Part shown: piece by piece, positions 42,853-51,532 of the stretch
Layout: each line of letters begins with the position of its first letter
Numbering within the stretch: position 1 is the first letter of the stretch
The notes under the pieces: model-generated
What the model was told of the DNA's origin: nothing
What the model saw: the letters and a program-made list of their open reading frames with translations, nothing else
Database searches by the model: none
Source: Actinophytocola sp963840275
GTDB taxonomy: Bacteria > Actinomycetota > Actinomycetes > Mycobacteriales > Pseudonocardiaceae
Assembly (NCBI GenBank): GCA_963840275.1
Contig: CAWIYK010000005.1
Location: 496,001 to 560,000 of the forward strand
Direction of reading: 5' to 3'
DNA: 64,000 nucleotides
Program-made: the position numbers and the translations under genes

Positions 42853-42952
42853 GGCCGGCCGCGCGCACCTTTCCGAGCGAATGGGACGTTCGCTCGAATA
42901 CGTTGGCGCGCCAGCGGGACTCGCCTCGGTCAGTCGGGCTAGAGTTCGAAAC

Positions 42953-43924
42953 GTGTCCGTCGTCCGCGCAGAAAGACTCGTCAACCTGGTGCTGTGCCTG
43001 CTGTCCACGCGCCAGTTCCTGCCCGCCGAGCGCATCCGTTCGATCGTGCCCGGCTACACCGACGCGCCCAACGACGATGCGTTCTACCGCACGTTCGAGC
43101 GTGACAAGACCGAGTTACGCGAGCTGGGGATCCCGCTCGAGACCGGGCGCAACTGGTCCTTCGACAAGGTCGAGGGCTACCGCATCGCGCGCCGCGACTA
43201 CGAGCTCGGCGACATCGCGCTGGAGCCCGACGAGGCCGCCGCGGTCGCGCTGGCGGTCCGGCTGTGGGACTCGCCGGAGCTGACCGGCGCCGCCCACGGC
43301 GCGCTGCTGAAGCTGCGGGCCGCGGGCGTCGACGTCGACCAGGGCGTGCCGGCGGTCGTCGAGCCGAAGGTGCGCACGACCGAGCCGGCGTTCGGACCGC
43401 TGCTCGCCGCCGTGCAGGCCGGGCAGACCGTGAGCTTCGACTACCGCCGCCCCAACCCGACCGAGCTGCGGTCCCGCACGCTCGAGCCGTGGGGCGTGGT
43501 GTCGTGGCGCGGCCGCTGGTACGTCGTGGGGCACGACCTCGACCGCTCCGCGCCCCGGTGCTTCCGGCTGTCGCGCATCGTGGGGGACGTCCGGTCGGTC
43601 GGCCGGCCGGGAGTGGTGCGCCGGCCCGAGGACGTCGACCTGCTGAAGTTCGTGGCCAGCTCCAGCAGCGAGCCGCTGGAGACCGCCACCGTCCGGCTGT
43701 GGCTGGCGGACGGGCGGGCGGCGGGGCTGCGCAGGCGGGCCACGGTGGTCGGCGAGCGCGTGATCGACGATGTGCCGGGTGAGATGGTCGAGCTGGAGGT
43801 GCTGCACACCGACTCGGCGGCGAGCTGGATCGCGGGCTACGGCGAGGACGCGGTGGTGTTGGAGCCGGACGTGCTGCGCAAGGCCGTGCACGAGCGGCTG
43901 CTGGCAGTGGCGGAGGCGAGGTGA
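42953..43924 (+). CDS. pafB: WYL-domain transcriptional activator PafB
   Basis: This 323-residue protein has an N-terminal winged helix (about 1-75: RLVNLVLCLLSTRQFLPAERI, AFYRTFERDKTELRELGIPL, in parts), a WYL domain (about 130-220: VSFDYRR, WGVVSWRGRWYVVGHD, RCFRLSRI) and a WCX C-terminal extension. PafB works with PafC as a DNA-damage-sensing activator of RecA-NDp promoters. The GTG is 7 nt after TAGAGT (42940-42945), so the mRNA is likely leaderless. It overlaps pafC by 4 nt. Confidence 0.95.
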   Translation: MSVVRAERLVNLVLCLLSTRQFLPAERIRSIVPGYTDAPNDDAFYRTFERDKTELRELGIPLETGRNWSFDKVEGYRIARRDYELGDIALEPDEAAAVALAVRLWDSPELTGAAHGALLKLRAAGVDVDQGVPAVVEPKVRTTEPAFGPLLAAVQAGQTVSFDYRRPNPTELRSRTLEPWGVVSWRGRWYVVGHDLDRSAPRCFRLSRIVGDVRSVGRPGVVRRPEDVDLLKFVASSSSEPLETATVRLWLADGRAAGLRRRATVVGERVIDDVPGEMVELEVLHTDSAASWIAGYGEDAVVLEPDVLRKAVHERLLAVAEAR

Positions 43925-44877
43925 ACGCGTCGCAGGAGCGGCTGCCGAGGCTGCTGGCGTTGGTGCCGTACCTCATCGCGCGGCCGGGCATCGCGCTCGA
44001 CGAGGCGGCGGCCGACTTCGGGGTCACGGCCCGCCAGCTTCGCAAGGATCTCGAGCTGCTGTGGATGTGCGGGCTGCCCGGGTACGGCCCCGGTGACCTG
44101 ATCGACCTGTCGTTCGAGGGCGACACGATCTCCGTCAACTTCGACGCCGGCATGAGCCGCCCGCTGCGCCTGACGGGCTCGGAGGCCACCGCGCTGCTGG
44201 TGGCGCTGCGCACGCTGCTGGACGCCCCGGGCGTCGCCGACGCGGACGCGGTGCGCAGGGCGGTCGCCAAGATCGAGGCGGCCGCGGGCCAGGCGCAACC
44301 GGCGGGCGTCGCGGTGGGCCTCGGTGTCCGAGAGGGCGCGATGACGATCAAGGCACGCGAGGTGGTGCAGTCGGCGCTGCGGGCGAAGCAGGCCGTGCGC
44401 ATGAAGTACTACACGGCGTCGAAGGACGAGATCACCGAACGCACGGTCGACCCGATGCGCATGCTGATCGTGGAGGGTCGCAGCTACCTGGAGGCGTGGT
44501 GCCGCCGCGCCGAGGGCGTCCGCCTGTTCCGGCTGGACCGCATTGACGAGGTGACGCGGCTCGACGAGCCCGCCGCGCCACCCCCGTACGCGGAACAGAC
44601 AGACACGACGGCCGGCCTGTTCCGCCCGCGCCCCGACCAGGCGGTGGCGCAGCTGGTCCTGTCACCAGACGCACGCTGGGTGTCGGAGTACTACCCGGTG
44701 GAGGAAGCCGCCGAGTTGGACGACGGCCGCCTCAGGGTGTGGATGCGCTACGCGGACACGTCGTGGATGGTGCGGCTGCTGCTCGGTCTCGGCGGGGACG
44801 TGACCGTCGAGGAACCGGTGGAGCTGGCCGCGGAACTGCGGACACGAGCTTCGGCCGCGCTCGCTCGCTATCGGTGA
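43921..44877 (+). CDS. pafC: WYL-domain transcriptional activator PafC
   Basis: This 318-residue partner of PafB has the same layout: a winged helix (about 1-65: RLPRLLALVPYLIARPGIAL, in part), a WYL domain (about 145-215: KYYTASKDEITERTVDPMRM, in part, and RSYLEAWCRRAEGVRLFRLDRI) and a WCX region. Its GTG lies in the last codons of pafB (GTGA overlap), so the two are made in equal amounts, as expected for a heterodimer. Likely targets include the six RecA-NDp-like sites in this window. Confidence 0.95.
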   Translation: MNASQERLPRLLALVPYLIARPGIALDEAAADFGVTARQLRKDLELLWMCGLPGYGPGDLIDLSFEGDTISVNFDAGMSRPLRLTGSEATALLVALRTLLDAPGVADADAVRRAVAKIEAAAGQAQPAGVAVGLGVREGAMTIKAREVVQSALRAKQAVRMKYYTASKDEITERTVDPMRMLIVEGRSYLEAWCRRAEGVRLFRLDRIDEVTRLDEPAAPPPYAEQTDTTAGLFRPRPDQAVAQLVLSPDARWVSEYYPVEEAAELDDGRLRVWMRYADTSWMVRLLLGLGGDVTVEEPVELAAELRTRASAALARYR

Positions 44878-45449
44878 GGTGGGGCTCGGGTCCGGGGATT
44901 CCGGGGTTCGGGGGAGCGGACTGGCTATTGGGCTGGCAACGGGGTTGCTCGGTCGGGATGGCTGTCGCTGGTCGGCGAGTTGCGCTGAGTGCGAGCATGG
45001 CTGAGTAACTCGACCCCGGCGAGCGCCAGTACGACGGCCCCCTCGGCCGAGCCGGGGGCCGAGGGCGCCAAGCGCGAGGTTGGCGTGGTTGAGTGGACGT
45101 GCGGCGTTGGTCGAGGCGCGGTCGGTCTGCGCTGCCGCACAGGCCGACGCACCCGCCCCCGGACCAGCGCCAGCACGGCACCCTTACCCGCCCCCGGCTT
45201 CATCACCGGCCCCACCCACCGGGCAGGCAGCGCCGCACCCCCGACCGAGGCCGGCACCGCTGAACCACCGTGCGTGTAACCGACGGGACACAAGATCCGG
45301 GCTCTACCCAGCCTCAACCGCACCCCATCGAAACCGCTGCACCCACCCTGACCAGCACAATCCCACGACACTCGCACGTCGATGTAAAATCACTGTGAAG
45401 TGACAGCCTGGCCATCCCACTGCCACCACACGCCCACTACGGTAGAAAC
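44878..45449. other. 572-bp intergenic region downstream of pafC
   Basis: I see no gene here: open frames are shadow-like and Ser/Pro/Arg-rich. One GC-rich inverted repeat (CCCTCGGCC at 45040-45048 with GGCCGAGGG at 45057-45065, 8-nt loop) could end the pafBC transcript. The last part is less GC-rich and leads into the TACGGT -10 at 45438-45443. Confidence 0.5.
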
Positions 45450-45716
45450 GTGATGTCGTACCTGCCGACCTGGATCGTGGTCGTAGTGGGGCTGCTGTTG
45501 CTCGTCGTGGTCCTGGTTCGGGTGTTTCGCAACGTTCGCCGGTTCAACCGTGCGGCCGGGGTGGTTGGCGCCCGTTTCAGCGATGAGCGCGGCAGGCTCA
45601 AGGCCCGTTCCGCCGCCCTGCGGGTTGCGATGAAGGAGACCCGCGCCAGGGTGAAGCACTCTCCGGCTGACGTACCATCGAACGGCCGGGGGAGACAGGA
45701 GGAAGACCGTGGGTAA
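45450..45716 (+). CDS. Small membrane protein preceding tatA
   Basis: This 88-residue protein has one N-terminal TM helix (about 7-25, WIVVVVGLLLLVVVLVRVF) followed by a basic cytoplasmic part. A similar small membrane protein often lies before tatA in this locus in actinobacteria; its function is unknown. The GTG at 45450 is 6 nt after TACGGT (45438-45443), making it likely leaderless. Its 3' end overlaps tatA by 8 nt. Confidence 0.7.
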   Translation: MMSYLPTWIVVVVGLLLLVVVLVRVFRNVRRFNRAAGVVGARFSDERGRLKARSAALRVAMKETRARVKHSPADVPSNGRGRQEEDRG

Positions 45717-46008
45717 CTTGGGTGTGCCCGAGCTGCTGATCATCGCCGGGGTGATCATTCTGCTTTTCGGAGCCAGGAAGCTCCCCGAGATGGCGCGCTC
45801 GCTTGGCAAGTCGGCCAAGGCCTTCAAGGAAGAGACCAAGGGCATGCGCGGCGACAAGGACGACGAGGCCGCCGCCGAGCCACCCGCGCAGCCGGTCCAG
45901 CAGCAGCAGCTTCCGCAGGCGCAGCCGCCGACCCCGCAGGCGCAGCCGCACACGAACGGCGCGGTGCCGCAGTCGGTGGAGCAGCAGCAGAACAAGAACG
46001 CCGGCTGA
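45709..46008 (+). CDS. tatA: Twin-arginine translocase subunit TatA
   Basis: This 99-residue protein has a short N-terminal TM helix (about 7-21, ELLIIAGVIILLFGARKLPE), the conserved Phe-Gly hinge and an amphipathic helix (MARSLGKSAKAFKEE). A long Gln/Pro-rich soluble tail follows. TatA oligomers form the pore-like element for folded-protein export. The GTG has a strong AGGAGG site. tatC follows after 18 bp. Confidence 0.95.
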   Translation: MGNLGVPELLIIAGVIILLFGARKLPEMARSLGKSAKAFKEETKGMRGDKDDEAAAEPPAQPVQQQQLPQAQPPTPQAQPHTNGAVPQSVEQQQNKNAG

Positions 46009-46026
46009 GAGAACAGGTCCTAGACG

Positions 46027-46965
46027 GTGGCGCGCACATCGCACCGCCGGGAAGACAGCCGTCGCGAGAAGAAGAAGCTTCGCAGTCGACGACACAATCC
46101 CGACGGCACCATGACCCTTCGGGATCACCTGTACGAGCTGCGCAACCGGCTGGCGCTCGCGCTGCTGGCGCTGCTCGCCGGGTGCATTCTCGGCTTCCTG
46201 TGGTTCCAGTGGCGGATCGGCCCGGTCCCCTCGCTCGGTGACCTGATGACCGGGCCCTACTGCGACCTGGACGCCCCTCCTCGGTTCGAGGCGGAGCCGG
46301 GCAAGTGCACGCTGCTGCAGACGCAGCCCTTCGAGGCGTTCCTGACCCAGTTCAAGGTCGGGCTCGCCGCTGGCGCGGTGCTGACCAGCCCCTTCTGGCT
46401 GTACCAGATCTGGGCGTTCATCACCCCCGGCCTGTACGACAACGAGCGCAAGTACACCCGCATCTTCGTGTTCATCGCGTCGTTCCTGTTCATGTGCGGC
46501 GCGTTCCTCGCCTACTTCGTGGTCCCCAAGGGCCTCGCGGTGCTGGTCAGCTTCGGTGGCGACCAGTTCAGCACGGCCTTGGCGGCCAACGAGTACATCT
46601 CGTTCGTCCTGGTGATGCTGTTGATCTTCGGCGTCAGCTTCGAGCTGCCGCTGGTGGTCACCATGCTGAACCGGATCGGTGTGCTGCCCTACCGCAACCT
46701 GAAGAAGTGGCGGCGGGGCATCATCTTCGCCCTGTTCGTGTTCGCCGCGATCGCCACGCCGGGCACCGACCCGATCGGCATGCTCGCCCTCGCCGGCGCC
46801 ATGACCGTCCTCTTCGAGCTCGCCACACAGCTCGCCCGTCTCCACGACCGCAAGAAGGACCGCGAGGCCATCGCGGAGGGCTGGCATCCGGAGGACTACG
46901 ACATCGAGGACGACGACGACAAACCGAAGTCTGAGAAGTCGGCCGGCTACGACGACGTGACGTGA
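46027..46965 (+). CDS. tatC: Twin-arginine translocase subunit TatC
   Basis: This 312-residue protein has six TM segments with the TatC hallmarks: DHLYELRNRLALAL (signal-peptide binding face), PFEAFLTQFKVGL in the first periplasmic region, and FGVSFELPLVV. The N-terminal 30 residues are basic, and the C-terminal 50 are acidic and cytoplasmic. It is the twin-Arg signal receptor. It has a GTG start and is co-transcribed with tatA; the lipid kinase starts 1 nt after its stop. Confidence 0.95.
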   Translation: MARTSHRREDSRREKKKLRSRRHNPDGTMTLRDHLYELRNRLALALLALLAGCILGFLWFQWRIGPVPSLGDLMTGPYCDLDAPPRFEAEPGKCTLLQTQPFEAFLTQFKVGLAAGAVLTSPFWLYQIWAFITPGLYDNERKYTRIFVFIASFLFMCGAFLAYFVVPKGLAVLVSFGGDQFSTALAANEYISFVLVMLLIFGVSFELPLVVTMLNRIGVLPYRNLKKWRRGIIFALFVFAAIATPGTDPIGMLALAGAMTVLFELATQLARLHDRKKDREAIAEGWHPEDYDIEDDDDKPKSEKSAGYDDVT

Positions 46966-46966
46966 C

Positions 46967-47866
46967 GTGACCATGAGAGCCGCCATGGTCGTGCACCCCG
47001 CGTCCGGGCTCGGCCGTGCCGGCCGCATCGCCGGCACGGTCGCCGAACGCCTGCGCGGCGCCGTCGACGACCTGGTCACCGTCGAGGCCAACACGGTCGA
47101 GGACTCCCACCGGCTCATGCACAAGGCCCGCGGCGCCGGCCTCGACCTGCTGGTCGTGGTCGGCGGCGACGGGTCGGCGCACCAGGGCGTCCAGTTCTGC
47201 GCCGACACCGGCGTCGCGCTGGCCGTCGTGCCCGCGGGCACCGGCAACGACCTCGCCCGCACCCTCGTCGGCGCCGCGGAGGACCCCCTCGTCGCCACCG
47301 ACAAGCTGGTCGCGGCCATCAAGGCGGGCGAGTCCACGACGATGGACCTCGGCCGCGTCGCCGGCGGACCCTGGTTCGCCGGCGTCCTGTGCGCCGGGTT
47401 CGACTCCGCGGTCAACGAGCGCGCCAACCGGATGCGCTGGCCGTCCGGGCCGCGGCGTTACGACCTCGCGATCCTCGCCGAGCTGGCGAGCCTGAAGGCC
47501 GGCAGGCTGACCATCGCGCAGGACTCCGGCACCACCGAGCTCGACGCCACCCAGATCGCCGTCGGCAACATCCCGTTCTACGGCGGCGGCATCCCCATCT
47601 GCCCGGCCGCCGACCCCACCGACGGCCTGTTCGACGTCACGCTCGTGCGTCGCGCCAGCCGGTTCGACCTGGTCCGCATGCTGCCCGGGCTGCGCAGCGG
47701 CAACCACGTCACCCATCCGATGGTGACCACCTCGCGGACCCGCGCGATCCGCCTCGGCGAGGCCAACGGCTGGGTCGCTTACGCCGACGGCGAACGCATC
47801 GGGCCGCTGCCCGTCGAGGTGACCTGCGTCCCCGACGCGCTGACGGTGGTCGGCCGAAGCGCCTGA
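46967..47866 (+). CDS. Diacylglycerol/lipid kinase (DAGK catalytic domain)
   Basis: This 299-residue kinase has the ATP-site motif LLVVVGGDGSAHQGVQ, AVVPAGTGNDLARTL, the GVLCAGFDSAVNERANR segment and the C-terminal double-psi barrel. It resembles DgkB/YegS-type lipid kinases, which phosphorylate diacylglycerol for phospholipid recycling. The GTG at 46967 lies 1 nt past the tatC stop; an ATG two codons later is an alternative. No separate promoter is evident. Confidence 0.88.
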   Translation: MTMRAAMVVHPASGLGRAGRIAGTVAERLRGAVDDLVTVEANTVEDSHRLMHKARGAGLDLLVVVGGDGSAHQGVQFCADTGVALAVVPAGTGNDLARTLVGAAEDPLVATDKLVAAIKAGESTTMDLGRVAGGPWFAGVLCAGFDSAVNERANRMRWPSGPRRYDLAILAELASLKAGRLTIAQDSGTTELDATQIAVGNIPFYGGGIPICPAADPTDGLFDVTLVRRASRFDLVRMLPGLRSGNHVTHPMVTTSRTRAIRLGEANGWVAYADGERIGPLPVEVTCVPDALTVVGRSA

Positions 47867-47895
47867 GGTCGACCGGGTGTGACAACCTTGGAGGC

Positions 47896-50658
47896 GTGGC
47901 TGCCAGCCGTTCTCCGTCGCCCGCCGACTCCTACACCGCGTCGCGGCGGCGTTCGAGCTACCCCAAGCTGACCGAGTTCGCGTCGATCCTCGCGTTCGAG
48001 CTCGACCCGTTCCAGGAGCGGTCGTGCGAGGCGCTCGAGGACGGTCACGGCGTCCTGGTGTGCGCGCCGACCGGCGCCGGCAAGACGGTCGTCGGCGAGT
48101 TCGCCGTGCACCTCGCGCTCGCCAAGGGCCAGAAGTGCTTCTACACGACACCCATCAAGGCACTGTCGAACCAGAAGTACGCCGACCTGGTCGACCGCTA
48201 CGGCGCCAAGTCCGTGGGACTGCTCACCGGCGACACGTCGGTCAACGGCCACGCGCCGATCGTGGTGATGACCACCGAGGTCCTGCGCAACATGCTCTAC
48301 GCCGACTCGGCGACCCTCGACGGCCTCGGGTACGTGGTGATGGACGAGGTCCACTACCTCGCCGACCGGTTCCGCGGCGCCGTGTGGGAGGAGGTCATCC
48401 TCCACCTGTCGGAGTCGGTCCGGCTGATCAGCCTCTCGGCCACCGTCAGCAACGCCGAGGAGTTCGGCGACTGGCTCGTCGAGGTCCGCGGCGACACGAC
48501 CGTCGTCGTCGACGAGCACCGCCCGGTGCCGCTGTGGCAGCACATGATGGTCAACAACCGCATGATGGACCTGTTCGTCGGCGAGACGCCGGAGGGCGAG
48601 CCGAGGATCAACCCAGAGCTGATGCGCCGCACCGAGAACGAGAGCCGCGGCCAGGTGACGTGGGGGCCGCGCAACGCGCGCGCCGGCCGGCGCTCCGGCG
48701 CCCCGCGCGGGCCGAGGTTCCGGCCGCCGTCGCGGGTCGACGTGGTCGCCCGCCTCGACGCGGCCGCGCTGCTGCCGGCGATCGTGTTCGTGTTCAGCCG
48801 GGTCGGCTGCGAGGCCGCGGTCGCCCAGTGCGCCCGGTCCGGCCTGCGGATGAACAGCGAGGCCGAGGTCGAGGAGATCCGCGCGATCGTCGACGCGCGC
48901 ACCAAGGACCTCAACGACGCCGACCTGCGGATCCTCGGCTACTGGGAGTGGCGCGAGGCGCTCGAACGCGGGTTCGCGAGCCACCACGCCGGCCTGCTGC
49001 CGGCGTTCAAGGAGACCGTCGAGGAGCTGTTCGTCCGCGGCCTCATCAAGGTCGTGTTCGCGACCGAGACGCTCGCGCTCGGCATCAACATGCCGGCGCG
49101 GACGGTCGTGCTCGAGCGGCTCGTGAAGTACAACGGCGAGGCGCACGTCGAGCTGACCCCCGGCGAGTACACGCAGCTCACCGGCCGTGCCGGACGGCGC
49201 GGCATCGACATCGAGGGGCACGCGGTCGTCATCTGGCAGCCCGGTGTCGACCCCAAGCAGGTCGGCGGGCTCGCGTCGACCCGCACCTACCCGCTGCGCT
49301 CCTCGTTCCGGCCCGCGTACAACATGGCCGTAAACCTGGTCGACCGGCTCGGCGCGACGCAGGCCGGCGAGATGCTGGAGCAGTCGTTCGCCCAGTTCCA
49401 GGCCGACCGCTCGGTGGTCGGGCTCGCGCGGCGGATCGAACGCAACCGTGAGGCGCTCGCCGGGTACACCGAGTCGATGACCTGCCACCTCGGCGACTTC
49501 ACCGAGTACGCGGCACTGCGGGCGAAACTGACCGAGCGCGAGAAGTCGTTGTCCCGCAAGAACAGTCAGGCCCGCAGGGCGGAGGCGGCCCGGTCGCTGG
49601 AGTCGCTGCGCAAGGGCGACGTGATCGCCGTGCCGTCCGGCCGCCGCTCCGGGTTGGCGATCGTCGTCGACCCCGGGCTGGACCCGTCGGGCGACCCGCG
49701 CCCGCTCGTGATCACCGAGGACCGGTGGGCCGGCCGGCTGTCGGTGGCCGACTTCCCGACGCCCGTCGAGGCGCTCGGTCGGGTGAGACTGCCCAAGCAG
49801 GTCGACCTGCGCTCGCCGCGGTCGCGCCGGGACCTGGCCGCCACGCTGCGCAACACCGGCATCGAGGCGCCCGGCCGGACGCGTCGCCGCGGCGGCGGTG
49901 GCGGCGTCGACGAGGACGCCGAGCTCGCGGTGCTGCGCAGGGCGCTGCGCGCGCACCCGTGCCACGGCTGTACCGACCGCGAGGTGCACGCGAGGTGGGC
50001 CGAGCGGCACCGCCGCCTGTCCGCCGAGACCGAGCAGCTCGCGCAGAAGGTCGCCGCGACGACGCATTCGCTCGCCCGCGGCTTCGACCGCATCCGGAGG
50101 CTGCTGACCGAGCGCGGCTACCTGGAGGGCGAGGACACGGTCACGGCCGACGGCAGGCGGCTCGCGCGGCTCTACAGCGAGTCGGACCTGCTGGCCGCCG
50201 AGTGCCTGCGCCAAGGGGTGTGGGACCGGCTGCCGCCCCCGGAGCTGGCCGCCGTGGTGTCCGCGCTGGTGTACGAGGCACGCCGGGACGGCCCGGCCGA
50301 GGCGCGGGTGCCGACCGGGCTGGTCACCGACGCGCTGGCGGAGACCGCGCGGCTGTGGGCGTCGCTGGAGGCCGACGAGCGGCGGCACAGGCTGGAGCGC
50401 ACCCGTCAGCCCGACGCCGGGTTCGCGTGGACCGTGTACCGGTGGGCGCGCGGCGAGTCGCTGGAGCGGGTGATGACCGCGGCGGAGTCCGCCGGCAGCG
50501 AGTTCTCCGCTGGCGACTTCGTGCGCTGGTGCCGTCAGGTGATCGACCTGTTGGAGCAGCTGCGCGACGTCGTCGGCGAGGGCGAGCCGGTCGGCGCGGC
50601 GGCCAGGGAGGCGGTCCGCGCGATGCGCCGCGGCGTCGTGGCGCTCGGCACCGCGTGA
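47896..50658 (+). CDS. helY: Ski2/Mtr4-like DEVH-box RNA helicase HelY
   Basis: This 920-residue helicase has Walker A VCAPTGAGKT (about 55), DEVH motif II (VVMDEVHYLAD), SLSATVSN (motif III), FSRVGCE, and TGRAGRRGIDIEGHA (motif VI). The C-terminal half has the winged-helix and helical-bundle parts of the Ski2/Mtr4 family (DSHCT-like, with HPCHGCTDREVH). It corresponds to Rv2092c and is probably an RNA remodelling helicase. The GTG has GGAGG only 2 nt upstream, too close to serve it; CAACCT 7 nt upstream suggests leaderless initiation. Confidence 0.92.
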   Translation: MAASRSPSPADSYTASRRRSSYPKLTEFASILAFELDPFQERSCEALEDGHGVLVCAPTGAGKTVVGEFAVHLALAKGQKCFYTTPIKALSNQKYADLVDRYGAKSVGLLTGDTSVNGHAPIVVMTTEVLRNMLYADSATLDGLGYVVMDEVHYLADRFRGAVWEEVILHLSESVRLISLSATVSNAEEFGDWLVEVRGDTTVVVDEHRPVPLWQHMMVNNRMMDLFVGETPEGEPRINPELMRRTENESRGQVTWGPRNARAGRRSGAPRGPRFRPPSRVDVVARLDAAALLPAIVFVFSRVGCEAAVAQCARSGLRMNSEAEVEEIRAIVDARTKDLNDADLRILGYWEWREALERGFASHHAGLLPAFKETVEELFVRGLIKVVFATETLALGINMPARTVVLERLVKYNGEAHVELTPGEYTQLTGRAGRRGIDIEGHAVVIWQPGVDPKQVGGLASTRTYPLRSSFRPAYNMAVNLVDRLGATQAGEMLEQSFAQFQADRSVVGLARRIERNREALAGYTESMTCHLGDFTEYAALRAKLTEREKSLSRKNSQARRAEAARSLESLRKGDVIAVPSGRRSGLAIVVDPGLDPSGDPRPLVITEDRWAGRLSVADFPTPVEALGRVRLPKQVDLRSPRSRRDLAATLRNTGIEAPGRTRRRGGGGGVDEDAELAVLRRALRAHPCHGCTDREVHARWAERHRRLSAETEQLAQKVAATTHSLARGFDRIRRLLTERGYLEGEDTVTADGRRLARLYSESDLLAAECLRQGVWDRLPPPELAAVVSALVYEARRDGPAEARVPTGLVTDALAETARLWASLEADERRHRLERTRQPDAGFAWTVYRWARGESLERVMTAAESAGSEFSAGDFVRWCRQVIDLLEQLRDVVGEGEPVGAAAREAVRAMRRGVVALGTA

Positions 50659-50776
50659 CCGGACTCGTCCAAGCGGGCGGATTCGCGTGGCGGACCACAC
50701 GCGATACCCACCTCCCGCTATGGTTTGATCGCGCCCAGCACCCGACCGAGCGACCTCGATTTCGCGGAGGCGAACA

Positions 50777-51463
50777 ATGACCAGCCCTTACGGGCCTCCC
50801 GGTGGGAACGACCCGCAGCAGCAGTGGGGTCAGCAGCCCTATGGTGGCGGCCCCACGCCGGGCACGCCGTCCGGCGGGTTTCCGTCCCAGGGCGGGTACC
50901 CGCAACAGCCTGGTCAGCCGCCGCAGCAGCCTGGTCAGCCCCAGTACGGCCAGCCCGATCCCTCGCAGCAGCAGCAACAGCCCTACGGCGGCTACGGGCA
51001 GCAGCCGCAGCCGACGCAGCAGTACGGCCAGCCGCAGTACGGCCAGCAGCCGCAGCAGTACGGGCAGCAGCCGGGCGAGTTCGGCAACCCGTACCAGCAC
51101 CCCTACCAGCAGCAACAGCCGCAGAAGAAGGGCGGCGGCACCTGGATCTGGGTGACCGTGGTGGTCGTCGTGCTCGCCGCCGCCGCGTTCGGCGTGCTGG
51201 GCTTCGTGACGCCGGGTTTCCTGAACACGAAGGTGTTCGACCAGGCCGCGCTGCAGGGTGACAACGGCGTGAAGAAGATCCTCGTCGAGGACTACAAGAT
51301 CGAGAAGGTCGAGAAGGTCGTGTGCCCGGTTGACCAGGAGGTCAAGCAGGGCAACAAGTTCGAGTGCACCGCCACCGTCGACGGCAAGGAGATGACGGTC
51401 GGGATCACGGTCACCAACGACGACGGCGAGTACCAGGTCGCGTTGCCGGAGGAGGCCAAGTAG
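50777..51463 (+). CDS. DUF4333-type membrane protein with Gln/Tyr-rich tail (paralogue 6)
   Basis: This 228-residue protein has a tail of about 118 residues rich in Gln, Pro, Gly and Tyr (starting MTSPYGPPGG, with YGQQPQQYGQQ-like units), then KKGGG, a TM helix (about 124-146) and a 75-residue extracellular DUF4333 domain with two Cys (VVCPVDQEV and FECTATVDG). It sits where Rv2091c lies in M. tuberculosis. A GGAGG site precedes the ATG. The layout repeats that of the five genes at 23.3-28.1 kb, but the outer domain differs. Confidence 0.8.
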   Translation: MTSPYGPPGGNDPQQQWGQQPYGGGPTPGTPSGGFPSQGGYPQQPGQPPQQPGQPQYGQPDPSQQQQQPYGGYGQQPQPTQQYGQPQYGQQPQQYGQQPGEFGNPYQHPYQQQQPQKKGGGTWIWVTVVVVVLAAAAFGVLGFVTPGFLNTKVFDQAALQGDNGVKKILVEDYKIEKVEKVVCPVDQEVKQGNKFECTATVDGKEMTVGITVTNDDGEYQVALPEEAK

Positions 51464-51532
51464 CCGCTCCGGCGGTTCGGCACGCCCGACAAATCGGTCG
51501 CGGTGGGCGGGTTTCCTGGGCATCATCGGACG

